Assembly (NCBI GenBank): GCA_021234155.1
Contig: JAJEKV010000070.1
Location: 5,236,754 to 5,300,753 of the forward strand
DNA from: Isoetes taiwanensis
Lineage: Eukaryota; Streptophyta; Lycopodiopsida; Isoetales; Isoetaceae
DNA: 64,000 bases
Direction: 5' to 3'
How positions within the stretch are numbered: position 1 is the stretch's first letter; every line of letters starts with the position of its first letter. Both the position numbers and the translations under genes were made by a program. Of this stretch, positions 22,856 to 35,625 are shown in pieces. The notes beneath the pieces were generated by a model, which saw only the letters and a list, made by a program, of their open reading frames with translations, ran no database searches and was not told the DNA's origin.

Positions 22856-23211
22856 ATTTTTGAAACCTGTAAGGTTGGGTTATATTCATTATTTGTTTGG
22901 TTTGTGTATAGTGGCCCTCCCTTGTAAGTTGCGTCACATTTGCTTTCAATTGTGTGGTTGCACTTTCCTTTAATGCATGAGCAAGAGCTTTAGGCTTGAG
23001 TTGTTTTTGCCCCTTAGGTGAAGATCAAACACTGGCATATATAACTATAGAACCCCCAAAAAAACCTAAAATCATTTCAAAAAATTGAAAATCCAAACTT
23101 AAAATATTCAATTCAAAATCACATCAATGCTAAGAAAAACAGGGAGGGTTTTTTTTTTTGTTACAGTAGAATTATTGGTATGCTAGAATTTAAAAGAATG
23201 CAATTTCTGTG

Positions 23212-23343
23212 GGGGGCCATATATTCTGCCATTGTATTATTTGCCCAACTAAAAAGTGCTTTGAAACTAACATGTGTAGGGAGCCATGTATTCTGCCATT
23301 GTATTATTTGCCCAACTATAAAATGCTTCGAAACTAACATGCA
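23212..23343. repeat. Tandem duplication, 66 bp unit
   Basis: Two copies share TTCTGCCATTGTATTATTTG followed by CCCAACTA and GAAACTAACATG. No gene is present. Confidence 0.8.
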
Positions 23344-23723
23344 CCCACGATTGATTAAACTTGTGTGCTTACTTTAGTACATTTTATTCCATTTTGTGGG
23401 CGCAGACATAAGTAGTTTACAATGTGTGCTTTAGCCAGGCTTGCTTAACTTTGAGTATTTTATGCTTTATGTAAATGCCACATATTGTGCAATTTTTTTA
23501 TGTAATTGCGCCATTTTGTAGCTCCATTCTGGGGCATTAAGCAAGGGCATGCACTATAACGCATACAAAGGCAGCACATGTCAGTTTGTAAGGCTGCATC
23601 ATATATGAATAATATAACAATGAAATAGTGCAATCATAGTGTCATCTAAAAGGGCACTCAAAATGATCAAAGTTGACTTCTTAGAAGATGAGGACATGAG
23701 ACGATCATGAAGTAAATGTCATA

Positions 23724-23994
23724 ACTAAATGTTAGTATATATATCATTATTACAGTTGGCACATGATCGTAATAAATCCAGTAGCTTGTACTTAGTTCCT
23801 CACCAAGAACATCTTTAAGAGAAATACAGGAATGGAATCATGGGATCGCCTCCCATCATTACTAAATGTTAGTATATGTAGCATTATTCCAGGTTGGCGA
23901 TGATCGTAATAAATCCAAAGATAGTCCGTGACTTAGTTCCTGGCCAAGAACGTCTTGAAGAGAAATACAGGAATGGAACCATGGGACCATCGTT
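23724..23994. repeat. Tandem duplication, 137 bp unit
   Basis: Copies 23724-23860 and 23861-23994 share ACTAAATGTTAGTATAT, GATCGTAATAAATCCA and GAGAAATACAGGAATGGAA. An indel and several substitutions separate them. The surrounding 24-26.5 kb holds no recognised gene. Confidence 0.8.
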
Positions 23995-25256
23995 ATAAAC
24001 CTGGAGCTTTGGTTTTCAATGTTAGACACTCGTGGTATGTTGCAAGTGCAACCATTCATAAGTTGCCAATATTCTAAGAACTTACTTGAAGAACCATGCA
24101 GCCAAATATAAAGAAAAAATAACCATTCCTCATATTTCAGCATCCTTCTTTGATTCTATACACTCTCCAATATTTTGTTGCACTAACCAAGCTGGCAGAT
24201 GATGAGAGTCTAATATTGCTTAAAGCCTTATTGGACTACACATGTGGTTATCATTCAACATCCAGCACCATGAATTACTTACAGTAGCATATAAGCTCGA
24301 CACTATATGAAGTTTCCTAATACATATAAGTATTTCTATGAATCTGCAGAACATTTTGCAAGGGTATTTAATAAAAAACATGTGATACAACATCATCTTG
24401 ATCGATTCCACTCAACCATTTTGAAGCTCTTCTTTCGCATTGCAGATCACACGTATTGTACATGCACTCAGCAATCCTATCCAAGGTGTCACACTGGGTT
24501 ACAAAGGGTAGTTGTCAATTAATCCCTCAGCTTCGTCTTACCATCCTGCTCACCGAAGAAGATTAACCATGCAATCATGAAGCTGCATTACTTCTGTAAC
24601 AACATAGTTTTTGCTCATAGTATTACAGACAAAAGTAATGGACAGAAAAGTCAAATTGTTTGGCAGCACAGCTTCTAGAAGCATTATTTGAAGCAAACTT
24701 AGAACAATCTTATCAAGACCATTAAGAAAGGATTATAATCATGACCATCCAAGTAATCACATCGTAGAGGACTATAGAATGGTTTTGAGTATCCGCTGGA
24801 ATGTTGCCACATTTACCATGGATGGGTAACTTTTTAATTGACCTACCCAGTTTTTTGACCATCACAGCACATATAAGCACCTTCACCAAATAATTTATGT
24901 CATCATGATTTGCATCACTAATATGGTCATTATATCCTTTATATAATAGAAAACACTCATGATTTTTTGAAGGGCAATGAAGGGCTATGGAAGGGCAATG
25001 AAGGGCAGTTTGAAGGGCAATGAAGGGCAGTCAGCACCTGTGCAGCACATGTGTCGCCCACATGCTTTTTTGAGTATGTGAATTAAAAAACCACCCGGAT
25101 ATGAATAAGTAAAAACAACAACGATGAAATCTGATGCCAGCCCAGAAGCATTTAAACAATCATGCAAAGCTTTTCCTTTTTTAAAGAGAGCTTGCTACAT
25201 AAGCACACGTTTCTCAAATACTAACTAAAGCATGCTTATCAGGCATACTACCGTTT

Positions 25257-26043
25257 GTCATTGAGCTTGCTATGCGTGGAGCCGCCAATAAAAAATTGCT
25301 ATCTTCCCAGGCTGAATATGGTTGCAATTATGTATGGGCTTGTACACCAAAAAAGCTCAACTTCCAATTCTATTCTGGGATGCCAAAGGGTCCTAGTGTT
25401 TTATTTTCTAGCACTCTTCTTCTAAAGGTTTGCCAAAAATTGAGAAGCAAGATGTATTCACCGGAAAAAGTCGATCTAACTTCCTCGATTCTCCAGCCAT
25501 GTGGTCACATCGCCCACCCTTGGTCGTGTATAATCAAGCCTATATGCTCAACATGACCATATGCCACCGGTCGAATTTCTGCAAGAATAATAAAAAGTCC
25601 CTGCTAAAATATCCCGAACTTGGCTGAATAGATCTATAGAAAGAAGTCACGATAATACAAAAAAATAAGAAGCCAAAGAAAGTTGGCTATGAATCAAATG
25701 TTCCTGGAGGAAGGCAAGTAGATTGTGGGAAAAAAGCCAGCTACCATGAAAGAAAAATAGCAGCTCACTTGAACAGAATGTGGCACTGATTTAGCCAGCA
25801 TATTGGCTACCAAATAAAAAATAATTACCTAAAGCAAATACTACGAAACTGAAGGCTCACCAAGGCTCTTGGTTCTTGCAATGATGGCTGTCTCTCAAAC
25901 ATACTATGTCAGGGAGCATATACATCACCTGCCCAGGTCATTGAGCTTGCTGTGGCTGGAGCCGCCAACAAAAAATCGCTATTTTTCCAGGCTGGATATG
26001 GTTGTAATTATATGGGCTTGTACACCAAAGGAGCTCAACTTCC
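25257..26043. repeat. Spaced pair of a 107-bp sequence
   Basis: The segments 25257-25366 and 25937-26043 are clearly related: GTCATTGAGCTTGCT, GGAGCCGCCAA and GGGCTTGTACACCAAA are shared. A frame reading VIELAxxGAANKK is open in both, but no family is recognised. The 570 bp between them is unrelated. Confidence 0.6.
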
Positions 26044-26565
26044 TTATGCTAAAAGAACTCATGAGAATCAAACTTCAATGCCTCCTACACAATAATCGCC
26101 ACAATATCATTCCGATTATATTCACCAAAGAATCACCAGGCAAAGTTTCTTTCTTGCCTCTATAATAATGGGGTAAAGAGAGCATTTGAATGGCTATTCT
26201 GGATTAACAAAATCGTGCACCATTGTACTTGCTTAACTATGGTTTTGCAGAAAAAATTTAAAGGTATCATCACCAAGAAGCCTATCTGCCAATGAGAAAA
26301 TCATACACCAAGAAGCCTATCTGCCAATGAGAAAATCATACATAAGGTAGGAAAAACGTTCCTTAGTGGATTGAACCCGCAAAGAACTAATAGTATTCAA
26401 GATCTTTGGATATAGCACTCCAAAATTCTTCAAGAAGCACCGCCGAAAATGGATCCGGGAAGCTGTTTTGGGGCAATCCAGATGGTGGCAGAGGTCGAAA
26501 TGGCCAAAGCCGCTAAAGATGCAGCTACACTTGACCGCATATCCACCTCCGTGGCTAGAGTAGGC

Positions 26566-26837
26566 ATCAAAACGGGCTTGATAGGGTAACAAAAATTGTA
26601 ACGCATTTTTTAGTTGAATCCTCATCGTCCAACCGGGTCAATCAAATCGTGGCCATTGAATCTAGGGCTGGATGCAACACAGTAAAACATTATAATATAG
26701 GATCAAAACGGGCTGATAGGGTAACAAAAATTGTAACGCATTTTTTAGTTGAATCCTCATCGTCCAACCGCGTCAATCAAATCGTGGCCATTGAATCTAG
26801 GGCTGGATGCAACACAGTAAAACATTATAATATAGGA
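26566..26837 (-). mobile_element. Doubled Helitron 5' end, minus strand
   Basis: Read on the minus strand, TCCTATATTATAATGTTTTA starts at 26837 and again at 26702, each preceded by A in element orientation. Each starts a 136-bp unit, so the first 136 bp of the element is present twice in tandem. After the terminus, TGTTGCATCCAGCCCTA resembles TGTTGGACCCAGCCCTA next to the 5' end at 61493. The body would extend to lower coordinates. No certain 3' end (reverse of CTAGT with hairpin) was found. Confidence 0.7.
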
Positions 26838-27130
26838 TAGGATTCTCAAAAAGTCGTAGCCTCCAATTTATGTTGAGGTTTATTTTGTTTGGATGCATGT
26901 TCTATACTTACGTAAATCACCTGTAGGTGGGAATTCCTGGATTTTTTGCTAAATGTTTAAAATTGATAACTTTTGGGCCTGTGGTTTCTAGCGGCGCTGC
27001 TTAGATCGCCGCCACAACAGTGTTAAAACACTGAACACTTTTATTATCAAACTGTTACAAAACATATACAAACTGTTATAAAAAATGCTCGATTTGCAAA
27101 AATGCTCCTGCCTTTGTAACTTGCACAATT

Positions 27131-27215
27131 TTTGGGTTGCCCCTAGGGGGGCAAACCCTTGCTTATGTGGGTTTATGGCATATCTTAGGTATATGCTGGA
27201 ATATACCTAGGATAT
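27131..27215. repeat. Dispersed two-palindrome repeat, copy A
   Basis: Two adjacent palindromes make up the unit. One is GGGTTGCCCCTAGGGGGGCA followed by AACCC. The other is a longer stem from GGCATATC to GGATATGC. A related copy lies at 40669-40752. Flanking DNA is unrelated. Confidence 0.65.
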
Positions 27216-28203
27216 GCTAGTGACTGCTACAAACCCATTGTTGCCTGTAAACTGGCGGTCAGAATAGTAGTGCCGGGCATTACGGTGATCAGGCAAAAGG
27301 ATTGCATCCGGTTTTGAAGTTCCTGGAGGCTTGCAACAAAGGCAATGTACAATTGTCTTTTCGCTAAGTTTTCTAAGCACTGTTGCTTCAATATATGCAT
27401 GGTCAATTTTACAAGAAAAGAGATCGGAGTTCCTTTCTTTCATTGTGGAAGATATGTGGTCGGCTATACTTAACACTGAGTATTTTTTGAAGTTTTGCAG
27501 TCTTGCTAAGTATGGAAATGTAAAGGATAATCTCCAAGATGAGCCTGATAGTCCATGCTTGAGTTTGAACTTAGCATGGGGAAAGGCAAAGGGGTCCAGG
27601 GATATAAGAATTGTCCAGGCCAGTAAGCCACCAAACTGGCGTACTCATACGAAATGTAGACGTTAAGGACCTGAAAAGATCTCCCTCGATTTGAAGGTGA
27701 ATGGCAGCAATGGGACCAAGGGAATACAGAGCTTCAATCTTGAGAAGGAACCAGAACCAGAAGATGATGATACAAAGTTTAGCTAGATATCATGCAGTAA
27801 CAAAATAGAGAAAACACTACACGGAGGAGTTTCCAACGCACATTGGTTCTTATAGGTTGGCAAGTTTATTCCCCATAGTAGACAGAATTTTATGCTCTCT
27901 TTCCAGCATCTTTTCTCAATATGGATCCTTCACATTCATCTTGCTCGCGTCTCAAATTGGGCTTCTAAGTTTGCAAGTCATTGTTAAAACTCATTCAATG
28001 CATGCATTTCCTGCAAGATCTTTATAGTTCTATGCTGCGGCATGATGCCGGCTTTTGTGTTCTAGACATGGCAGCAATACATGCTAAGAAATTTAAGGTG
28101 TACATATACTTAGCAAATTCATGTGTAGATTGACAGTTTTCTTCCCTTTTAGCCTGGAGAATGCACTCTTATATGTCTGACATGGATTAATGTACATCCA
28201 CAG

Positions 28204-29835
28204 GCTTCTGTTTCTGCAAAAGCAGAACAAGATGCAAGGTGTCAAGTTGCGCCGTCACAAGTACAAAGGAAATATGGCAATGATGTGATAGAAAATGGAA
28301 GGCATCCAAGCATATGCATTTACCAAAATGATGACCATGGGTTAAGAAAACCCTCACTACAATGGACCCAACAACAACCACCAGGAGCAGATCCTAAAGG
28401 CCCTCCTGTGATGTTGTCTGGAAGCTCTCCAGCTTCACCCTTTTATGGGTTTTACAATGGTTACGTTGGCTATAATGAACACATATCAAAAAACAACTCC
28501 CAATACTTCTGGCAAGGTGACAATGTACATGATTTAGAAGGACACCATGCAACTGTTGACATACCATCTGCAGAATTACAGTCTAAGAACTACTCCCTTA
28601 CGAATAATGGTATTTCAATTCAAAGATAGATGCTGGCTTATGGTATGGTTATGTGCCCGTGAACTGCACAACAGCTCCATCAAGTAGCCACTTTACAAGT
28701 TGGAGCACTTTGTCATTAGATACAGGTACATGCATCAAACACGGCATTGCAAAATTCGTTTTTCTCCAAATCGAAATCCTCTTATGATCCTTCCATGGAG
28801 TACACAGTAGATGGATCACAGGTGAGTCACATTCAAACTCCTGGATTATTTTGGGGCCAAGCAAAGTTTTCCACCTTTTTGGACTGCCAAGGTACAAAGC
28901 CAGATCATAAGAAAGTTGTAAAGACTTCTGTTACTGATGGGGGGCTTGAGCTGAATTCAGTTTCAAATGAGCTTCCTCAACTGGAAATTAATAAAGAGTT
29001 CCAAATAGAAGAACATTTCGAGATGCATAAATCAACATGGGTGATCTAGTGGACTGATCTGAGATTCATATTATTACACTTCCTTGCTTTTCCTTTGAAT
29101 ATAGTATGGAAGGTGCAGTATATGCACATGTATACTTCCGTCTTAGCCATGTTATATCTGCCTTTTGAATCTTTAGCCTGACACAGCAATTCCCTTCGAG
29201 CATTAAGGTTCTGGTCACAGCAGCAACCGCAGGGAAAATAAAGCAGATAAAAGTCAGTGAATCAGATCAAGCTACGTTGGCATCAAGCAATGAAGTAATG
29301 GAGCCCACCAAAGAGCAGAATAATGGAGAAACAGGTTTAAGTGACACAATGGAAAGCTGTTTAGTTCCTTTGCTGAGACCTGATTCAACTGAGTTTGCAG
29401 CATCTTTGCTGCTTGGCCTCTGTCATTGAAGATACAGCAACTACTGAGAAAACTGCCAGTGGGAGGTCATGTAGACGATCCAAGAGGCAGAAGAATTTTC
29501 AAGCAAAAACACTACCAAATATTAGATCACTCTCCAGACAAGAGATCAACGAGGATCTACAACTTATGGGTGGATTGATGTGGTCTACCAGGGAAACAAA
29601 ATTTGGTATATTTGTAGGACCTGAGGAATCAACAGGAAGACGATCTGCAAGACAATGTAACATAACAAGGACAGATAGAGTGGCATCATCACAGCAGAAT
29701 GGTTCTGGATGTGAAGGAATTTCAAGAGAGAACAACACAGATGCATTAGTTTGGCTGGGTACATGGGGAGATTCAATACGCTGCAAGTGCAAGCAAAGAC
29801 AAAGAAACAAGCAACTAAAATTGTTGAACCTGTAA
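28204..29835 (+). pseudogene. Exon cluster of an unrecognised gene
   Basis: Several open stretches have natural composition and splice-like edges. One starts after CAG at 28204 and runs 141 codons (SLQWTQQQPPG, then GFYNGYVGYNEHIS). A clean 96-bp exon lies at 28726-28821 (FFSKSKSSYDPSMEYTVDGS, then GTGAGT). One starts after AG at 29208 (VLVTAATAGKIKQIK, then LVPLLRPDSTEFAASLLLG) and ends in a stop at 29427-29429. A third frame continues with basic sequence (RRSKRQKNFQAKTLPNIRSL). The frame change near 29410 and the missing donor after the first exon suggest decay. No domain was recognised; a nuclear protein is a guess from the basic stretch. Confidence 0.4.
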
Positions 29836-31183
29836 TTCTCATTTTGGCAGAATAACGGGTTCCTTCCAAATACACAGTTTTGTGCTGAATACAGCATGTC
29901 ATTCATTTATGTCTAGATAAGTGGACTTGAGAAATGGAGACCTTAATCATGATCTCCTCTTTTTTTGCATTCGGGTGTTGAACATTAGAGATAACCATAT
30001 CAACTCTTGTACATTTCAGGAACTGCAAACCAGCAATGTATAGAATTGTTGATAGTTGACTAACTATTAAGATTACATGGTATCTTAAGAAAAGATGCCA
30101 CTAGAAATGAAAACTGTTAACTTCCCACATAAAAAAATACAAGTACATGGCCGACTGCTATTGGGTGTTGTTTTTTAAGTTATTTAAGAAATTGTACTGG
30201 ATGCTGGATAGAGGCTACACGATTTTTGAATAATCTTAGGCATTTTCGTCTTTTAATTGTTTTTATAATTGTACATACAATATGCTGCATGTTACGACTT
30301 GTGGAAAGTTAGTTTACAGGACTTGGAAAAGAAAGGAGCTCTGGACTTGGAAAAGAAAGGAGCACTTCAACGTACCTTACATTTTTAGGTACGTTCTCTT
30401 CTATTAATGGCTCTGATCTCTGGTGTTGTTTTAGAAGAGTGGTGGCCTAATTCGGGGGGTTGAACTTAGTGCAAGCTCTGAACAAAGCTACAAGAGTATG
30501 ATACATGCTATTGTTCTGCATTCTTGGGTATAAGTTAAAGCATGTTCGGTTTGACCACCTTTAAGATATCCTGATATAAGGGGTCTAGGATTCTCATCCC
30601 TATGAAGCAACAAGTTGAAAGTAGGTTGAGCATCATAGATTTTTGCAAGATCTCCTACCATAATTGGAAAAATGAACAGACTCATTCTCATTAACTATAA
30701 AAGACATGATACGTGGATTGACAATCATTAAGTTGTTAGTCTGGTTTGGTAAGAATCAGGTTCGCAACATCCGACGTAAGTTAAAAGATGCCATTATTCC
30801 AAATTTTCAAGTTAAGAATATGTGTTATCGTTTGTTTCAGATGGTACTAAATTCTCCATGGTTTTTATTTGAATCTGAATTGAAATTCCACATGTCTCTT
30901 TCTTGGATATAGCACCATATATTGCCAACAATGACAGATACTTAAAACCTGGTCAAAGAGGCTACTTACAACTTTTATATCGGTTGAGACAAGAAAGATG
31001 CTTGTGAAGCTTGTTGAACTAAAGTCATATGCTTCATATGCATTATAAATACAGTCTCTGCAGACAAGCTTATATAGTTTTTAAGCAAAATAATAGTGCT
31101 TTTGAGCAAACATTTTAAGTCATGACGCAAGGCCTCACTTTCATGCATTCCCATAAAGGCGAATTCCCATAAAGCCATGATAT
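29836..31183. other. Gene-free DNA
   Basis: No gene recognised. A 25-bp direct duplication containing GGACTTGGAAAAGAAAGGAG lies near 30320-30362. Confidence 0.4.
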
Positions 31184-31307
31184 CAAGTATTCTATTGTCT
31201 AGACGTAGCAATTTGAATTGATTGTCAAAACATGATTTTGAACTATGATTTAAGCCACTTCACCCTCTGGCCATGGAGGGCAACCCTCCGTGCGTAGCAC
31301 CTTGTTT
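31184..31307 (+). repeat. Terminal-type repeat with double hairpin, copy A
   Basis: About 124 bp is shared with 47088-47211 and ends at the same point, CACCTTGTTT. Near the end are the hairpins GGAGGGCAACCCTCC and GTGCGTAGCAC. DNA outside the shared block is unrelated, as for Helitron-like elements that share only their ends. The end reads CTTGT rather than CTRRT, so the family is uncertain. Confidence 0.6.
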
Positions 31308-33096
31308 ATGCTTTCTACCTTGCATTTTTCTCGAGATCCGATGCAGCTAGAGCCAAAGAGAAGATGATGTTGGACTGTAGCTGCAATGCTGGACTGTGGC
31401 CGTAAGAGATAAGAAGGAGATAGATCTGGACTGTGGCTGTAAGCGATAAAAAGGAGGTAGATCAGCCCTGTCTGTACAGTAAAAGGGGGAGGCAAACTTC
31501 AAGAACTTCTGATCTATTACGAAACTCATTCTTATTGTTCTGAGCAAGATATCTAGATGCCAAATAGAATGCAATAAGAGTCAAAACGAAAGTGGATTGA
31601 TGCCCCAAATAGGTCGATTTTTGCACTATTGATAAATGTAGAGCAAAATCGAATAGAAAAAGAAATAATTCTTTGTAGAAATTATGCAGCAAGTTGAGCT
31701 GCAAAAGCTGTAGTAGAATCGCGCCTCTAGTAGCTTTGCATTGGCTAAGTAGAAAGAGAAATAATAAGCTGATAAGGACCTTTGATCTTCCAAGCTGCTG
31801 CAAGAGTCTCAAGAAAAACATGCCAGAAGCAAAGTAGAGCTGCTGATGCCGATTATCCCCAAAGTTAGAAAACACGCAAGCAGAAACATTTGAATCTCTC
31901 GCCCAAGCAGAGGGCTACTCCATTTGGAGGCAAAAATAAGGTCTTTCTTGTGGCCGGATCTTCCAGCTATTATAAGAAAGCTTCAAAACCTACAAAACCA
32001 GAAAATATCAGTAAATACTTATGCATTTAATTTAAAACATCGACAGAAAGCATGTGAAAAACCTTATAAACAAAGAAAACGCCATTAAAGCACCAGAGTT
32101 GTGTCATTTTAGAGAAAAACTTGAAAGAGAGGTAGTGCCAAGCAGTAGGATCTCAAAAATCTCGAAAGATATGAAGCGCATCGACGAATAGAGAGCGGCC
32201 ATAGCCAGACCTCTGCCATCGCCGCAAAACAAGAAAATGCAAGTACGGAATTTCCACCTACTAGTGGTATTAGGGCACTGCTGCCAGTTGCCCGCCGGAA
32301 ACCCCTCAAACCAGGTGGTTCCCTAGCACATCACAATCCAATTGGGTATGCTTTAAGCACAAGCTATTATGCATGCTTACATCTTATTGGTGTTCAAGAA
32401 ATAGAAGACTTTTTTCGCATGTCTTTATTGACTTGTGTGTGGGGCATATGCTATACTATGTTTAGCCTTGTCCTAACTCTTCAACCTTGAAGGAAAATGA
32501 GCTATAAATAGTCACAAAATATTAGCATATCCTGAAGGTAATCTTGTGACATTTTGTCCTACTACTACACATCTTTGTATTAAACCCAAAGGTCTATTGA
32601 TGGGATAGTTTAAGGTGAAATACATGGCTCCTAATTCACATATTAAAGGGTCCTTTTTGGAATAGATACATCCAAGAGTGACCAATGGCTATTTTCTATG
32701 CATATCCATGTTCTATGGGACATAATAAACATTTAAAAGCTGCGAGTCCTCACTTGAATTCCATTCTAAAATTGTTAATCTTTTTCACATTAGATACTCT
32801 ACCATAAGATCATTATTTGATTTTTTTTTTTTTTTTTTTTCAAATAATAGAAGGCAATCAGGTTTGTAAAGTGATTGTTGAACTACCGTCAATGGATGTT
32901 GCATGGTCTCAATAGCTCGAGCAACAGCAAATGGTAAGCTCAGCTTATGAGTTCCATTCTTATTGTTATTGAGCCTTACACCAGATAGGAGTTACTGCAA
33001 GCCTATTTTATTCATCAATTATGAGTGCCTACATTATGGGAGCTATTACCATCTTGGCCTACATCTTGCCTGAGGCTCTACCAGTTTCTAGATAAT
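31308..33096. other. Gene-free DNA
   Basis: A 47-bp-type duplication with GGACTGTGGC occurs near 31370-31460, and a T-run at about 32822-32840. No gene recognised. Confidence 0.4.
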
Positions 33097-33420
33097 ACAA
33101 GGCCCCCAAAAATGAACTTGCATTAAAAATCAATATGTACGTGGTTTCTTCATACAACAATTCATGGCTTTGCAAAACCACTAGTAGTTCATAATATATT
33201 TTGTGTACTAATTCTAAATTTTATACTAGCTTCTAAAAATCATCATTAGTTTATAAGATGGTTTGTAAGAGCATTGATTTTTCAATGCCATTGCTAGATC
33301 ATATCTTGTTCAATTACATAAATTCTACATCGTATAAATAGTTTTTGAAATCATCATTAGTTTGGGAGACACGTGTTGAGCATATATGGATTTCCAAGAC
33401 CATTGCTAGTTCATACAATA
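33097..33420. mobile_element. Left end of a second CACTA-like element
   Basis: ACAAGGCCCCCAAAAATGAA at 33097 matches the left terminus at 6869, followed by similar subterminal motifs (GTGGTTTCTTCAT, AACCACTAGTAG). No matching right end (GGGGGCCTTGT) was found downstream in the window, so it is truncated, or its right end has been lost. Confidence 0.65.
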
Positions 33421-33449
33421 TCATTAAATATACAAGAAATTTATTGCGG

Positions 33450-33804
33450 CGGAACATTTCGTCGGCTCACTCCTACAAGGGTGATTTATGTAACTTTGCA
33501 ATGTGCAAAAGATGTTCTTAAAATGTGAGACTTGATATTTCTATGATGTGAGAAGGTCCTACTGATGTGTGTTACCATTGAACGAGTAGACTATATAGCC
33601 ATAGCATGCAAATTGGCGTTCTCGCTGAACCTAAGAACTTGCTGTCCGTTGAAAATATTTTTAGTTGACTTGCTCCTACAGGGGATTTGTGTGTGACTTT
33701 GGAATGGTGCAAAAGATGTTCTTAAAATGTGAGATTTGATGTTTCTACATTATAAAAAAGGTCCTAATAATGTGTGTTACCATTGCATGAGTAAATTGTG
33801 TGGT
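33450..33804. repeat. Direct repeat pair about 206 bp apart
   Basis: Both copies share GCAAAAGATGTTCTTAAAAT followed by GTGAGA, and later GTGTGTTACCATTG. Divergence is moderate. An AGAAT microsatellite meeting its own inverse follows at 33817-33850. Confidence 0.7.
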
Positions 33805-34246
33805 GTCCAATCTAGAATAGAATAGAATAGAATAGAATTCTATTCTATTGTCCAATCTAAGAACATGCATGTGAATTTATCAAAAGGAAATAGCAAAAAT
33901 AACAAAGACAATCTTAACGACACTTCATCAGTAATGGCTTTAGGGAAAAATTGGTTCTAGTTCCATCTAACACAATAAGTGAAGCTCAGATCATCTAGGG
34001 TAGTATGATTTTTATACCTAGAGCATACAAAACTATCCTACTTAAAAGCTTAGCTAGATGAATCTCAATGGTCAAAGGTTTTATGGCATCAAAAAGTATT
34101 ATTGTGAAAGATATCAACATACCACGTTACATATGTCCAATATGTTCCTATATATTGCTTCCATAAAGAAAAGAGTATATTGCAAACTTTCTATAAAAGA
34201 AGTTTTAAAAGTATATGACATATAACAACCGGTCGGTTAGACTCTC

Positions 34247-34475
34247 AAGATTGGAAACCTCCCCAATTTTCCTATGTAGAAACCTCCCCAGCTTCGGGTG
34301 GAAGCTTGGGGAGGTTTCCATGAAGTGAAAGTTGGGGAGGTTTCTATAGATTAGAAATTTTTGATCTACGTGAGATTTCGGTGGAAGCTTGGGGAGGTTT
34401 CCATGAAGTGAAAGTTTGGGAGATTTCTACTTAGATTAAAAAAATTTGATCTACGAGATTCATGCCGCCTAAATG
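34247..34475. repeat. Foldback and tandem copies of GGGGAGGTTTC
   Basis: GAAACCTCCCC occurs twice on the left and its inverse, GGGGAGGTTTC, on the right. At about 34280-34321 they form an 18-bp stem with one bulge around GGGT. A 93-bp unit (GGTGGAAGCTTGGGGAGGTT onwards) is then repeated in tandem. Confidence 0.7.
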
Positions 34476-34491
34476 CATGAACTTAACATCA

Positions 34492-34530
34492 ACTAGTAAC
34501 GGTGCCCAGCCTTGCTGGGCATAAGTTAAG
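34492..34530 (-). mobile_element. Helitron 3' end, minus strand
   Basis: On the minus strand the sequence reads TATGCCCAGC, AAG, GCTGGGCA, CCGTTA and then CTAGT ending at 34492, followed by T. It matches the 3' end of the Helitron at 14070 almost base for base. The body should extend to higher coordinates, but no 5' terminus was identified there. Confidence 0.8.
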
Positions 34531-34622
34531 AACTTGTGAATGATGTTCATGATGAGACACCCTAATGGATTGGTTTTAATTCAGTACTCCTTCCTCAATC
34601 AATAAGAATCTCTAACACTTAC

Positions 34623-35264
34623 GCAAAACTGTGGAATAATTTTTAAAAACATAACGTACTCTAGTGCTCTTTCCTTTTGCTCTAGTCTTTAAACACTGAT
34701 AACATAGTAACGATCCTCCATGTTGAAGTAAAGTACCATTTGCACTTATAAGATTACCCTCTTTGCAGCTAGAAGATCAAGGTACACTATGTTGTTGTTG
34801 TTGTTGTTGTTGTGCATAGCATATCCCTATACCCCCTTGTCTATAGCAAAGTCCTGTTGTTTTTTGGCCGAGCAATAACATGAACAGCCATAATATCATA
34901 GCCAATGGTATTTGAACCCGTGCCACAGTTTTGATTCTCACACACACACCCGCACGCACGCATACATGCACACACACACAAAAACAATAAACAAATAAAG
35001 AAATAAATAAATAATGTTATTTAATAAACCAAGCTCAGCATCATTAAGGAGGTAAGCATGAAATTATGGGCATGAATGTGAGTGGACATGTGAGTGGGCA
35101 AAATTGTGGAATAATTTTTAAAAACATAACGTACTCTAGTGCTCTTTCCTTTTGCTCTAGTCTTTAATCTCTGATAACATAATATCGATCCTCCATGTTG
35201 AATTAAAGTACCATTTGCACTTAGAATATTACCCTCTTTGCACTTAGAAGATCAAGGTACACTA

Positions 35265-35351
<87 letters not shown>

Positions 35352-35508
35352 GCATAGCATATCCCTATACCCCCTTGTCTATAGCAAAGCCATGTTGTTT
35401 TTTGGCCTAGCAATAACATGAACCGACCCCTAATATCATAGCCAATGGTATTTGAACCCCTGCTACAATTTTGATTCATACATACACCCGCACGCACGCA
35501 TGCATGCA

Positions 35509-35543
<35 letters not shown>

Positions 35544-35621
35544 AAATGTTATTTAATAAACCAAGCCCAACATCATTAAGGAGGTAAGCATGAAATTATG
35601 GGCATGAGTGTGAGTGTCCAG
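34623..35621. repeat. 475-bp tandem duplication with SINE-like core and GTT tract
   Basis: Copies start at 34623 and 35098 and share nearly all sequence. Each has a GTT tract followed by TGCATAGCATATCCCTATAC. On the minus strand a B-box-like GGGTTCAAATACC or close variant lies upstream, and the CAA tract would be the 3' tail, as in some tRNA-derived SINEs. No convincing A box was found. The GTT tract has about 7 units in the first copy and about 29 in the second (35266-35351). CA-rich repeats follow. Confidence 0.6.
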
Positions 35622-35625
35622 CCAG

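Noticed and set aside
34777-35521. Polyglutamine protein
   Set aside because: The glutamine run is the reverse reading of a GTT microsatellite in a non-coding tandem duplication.
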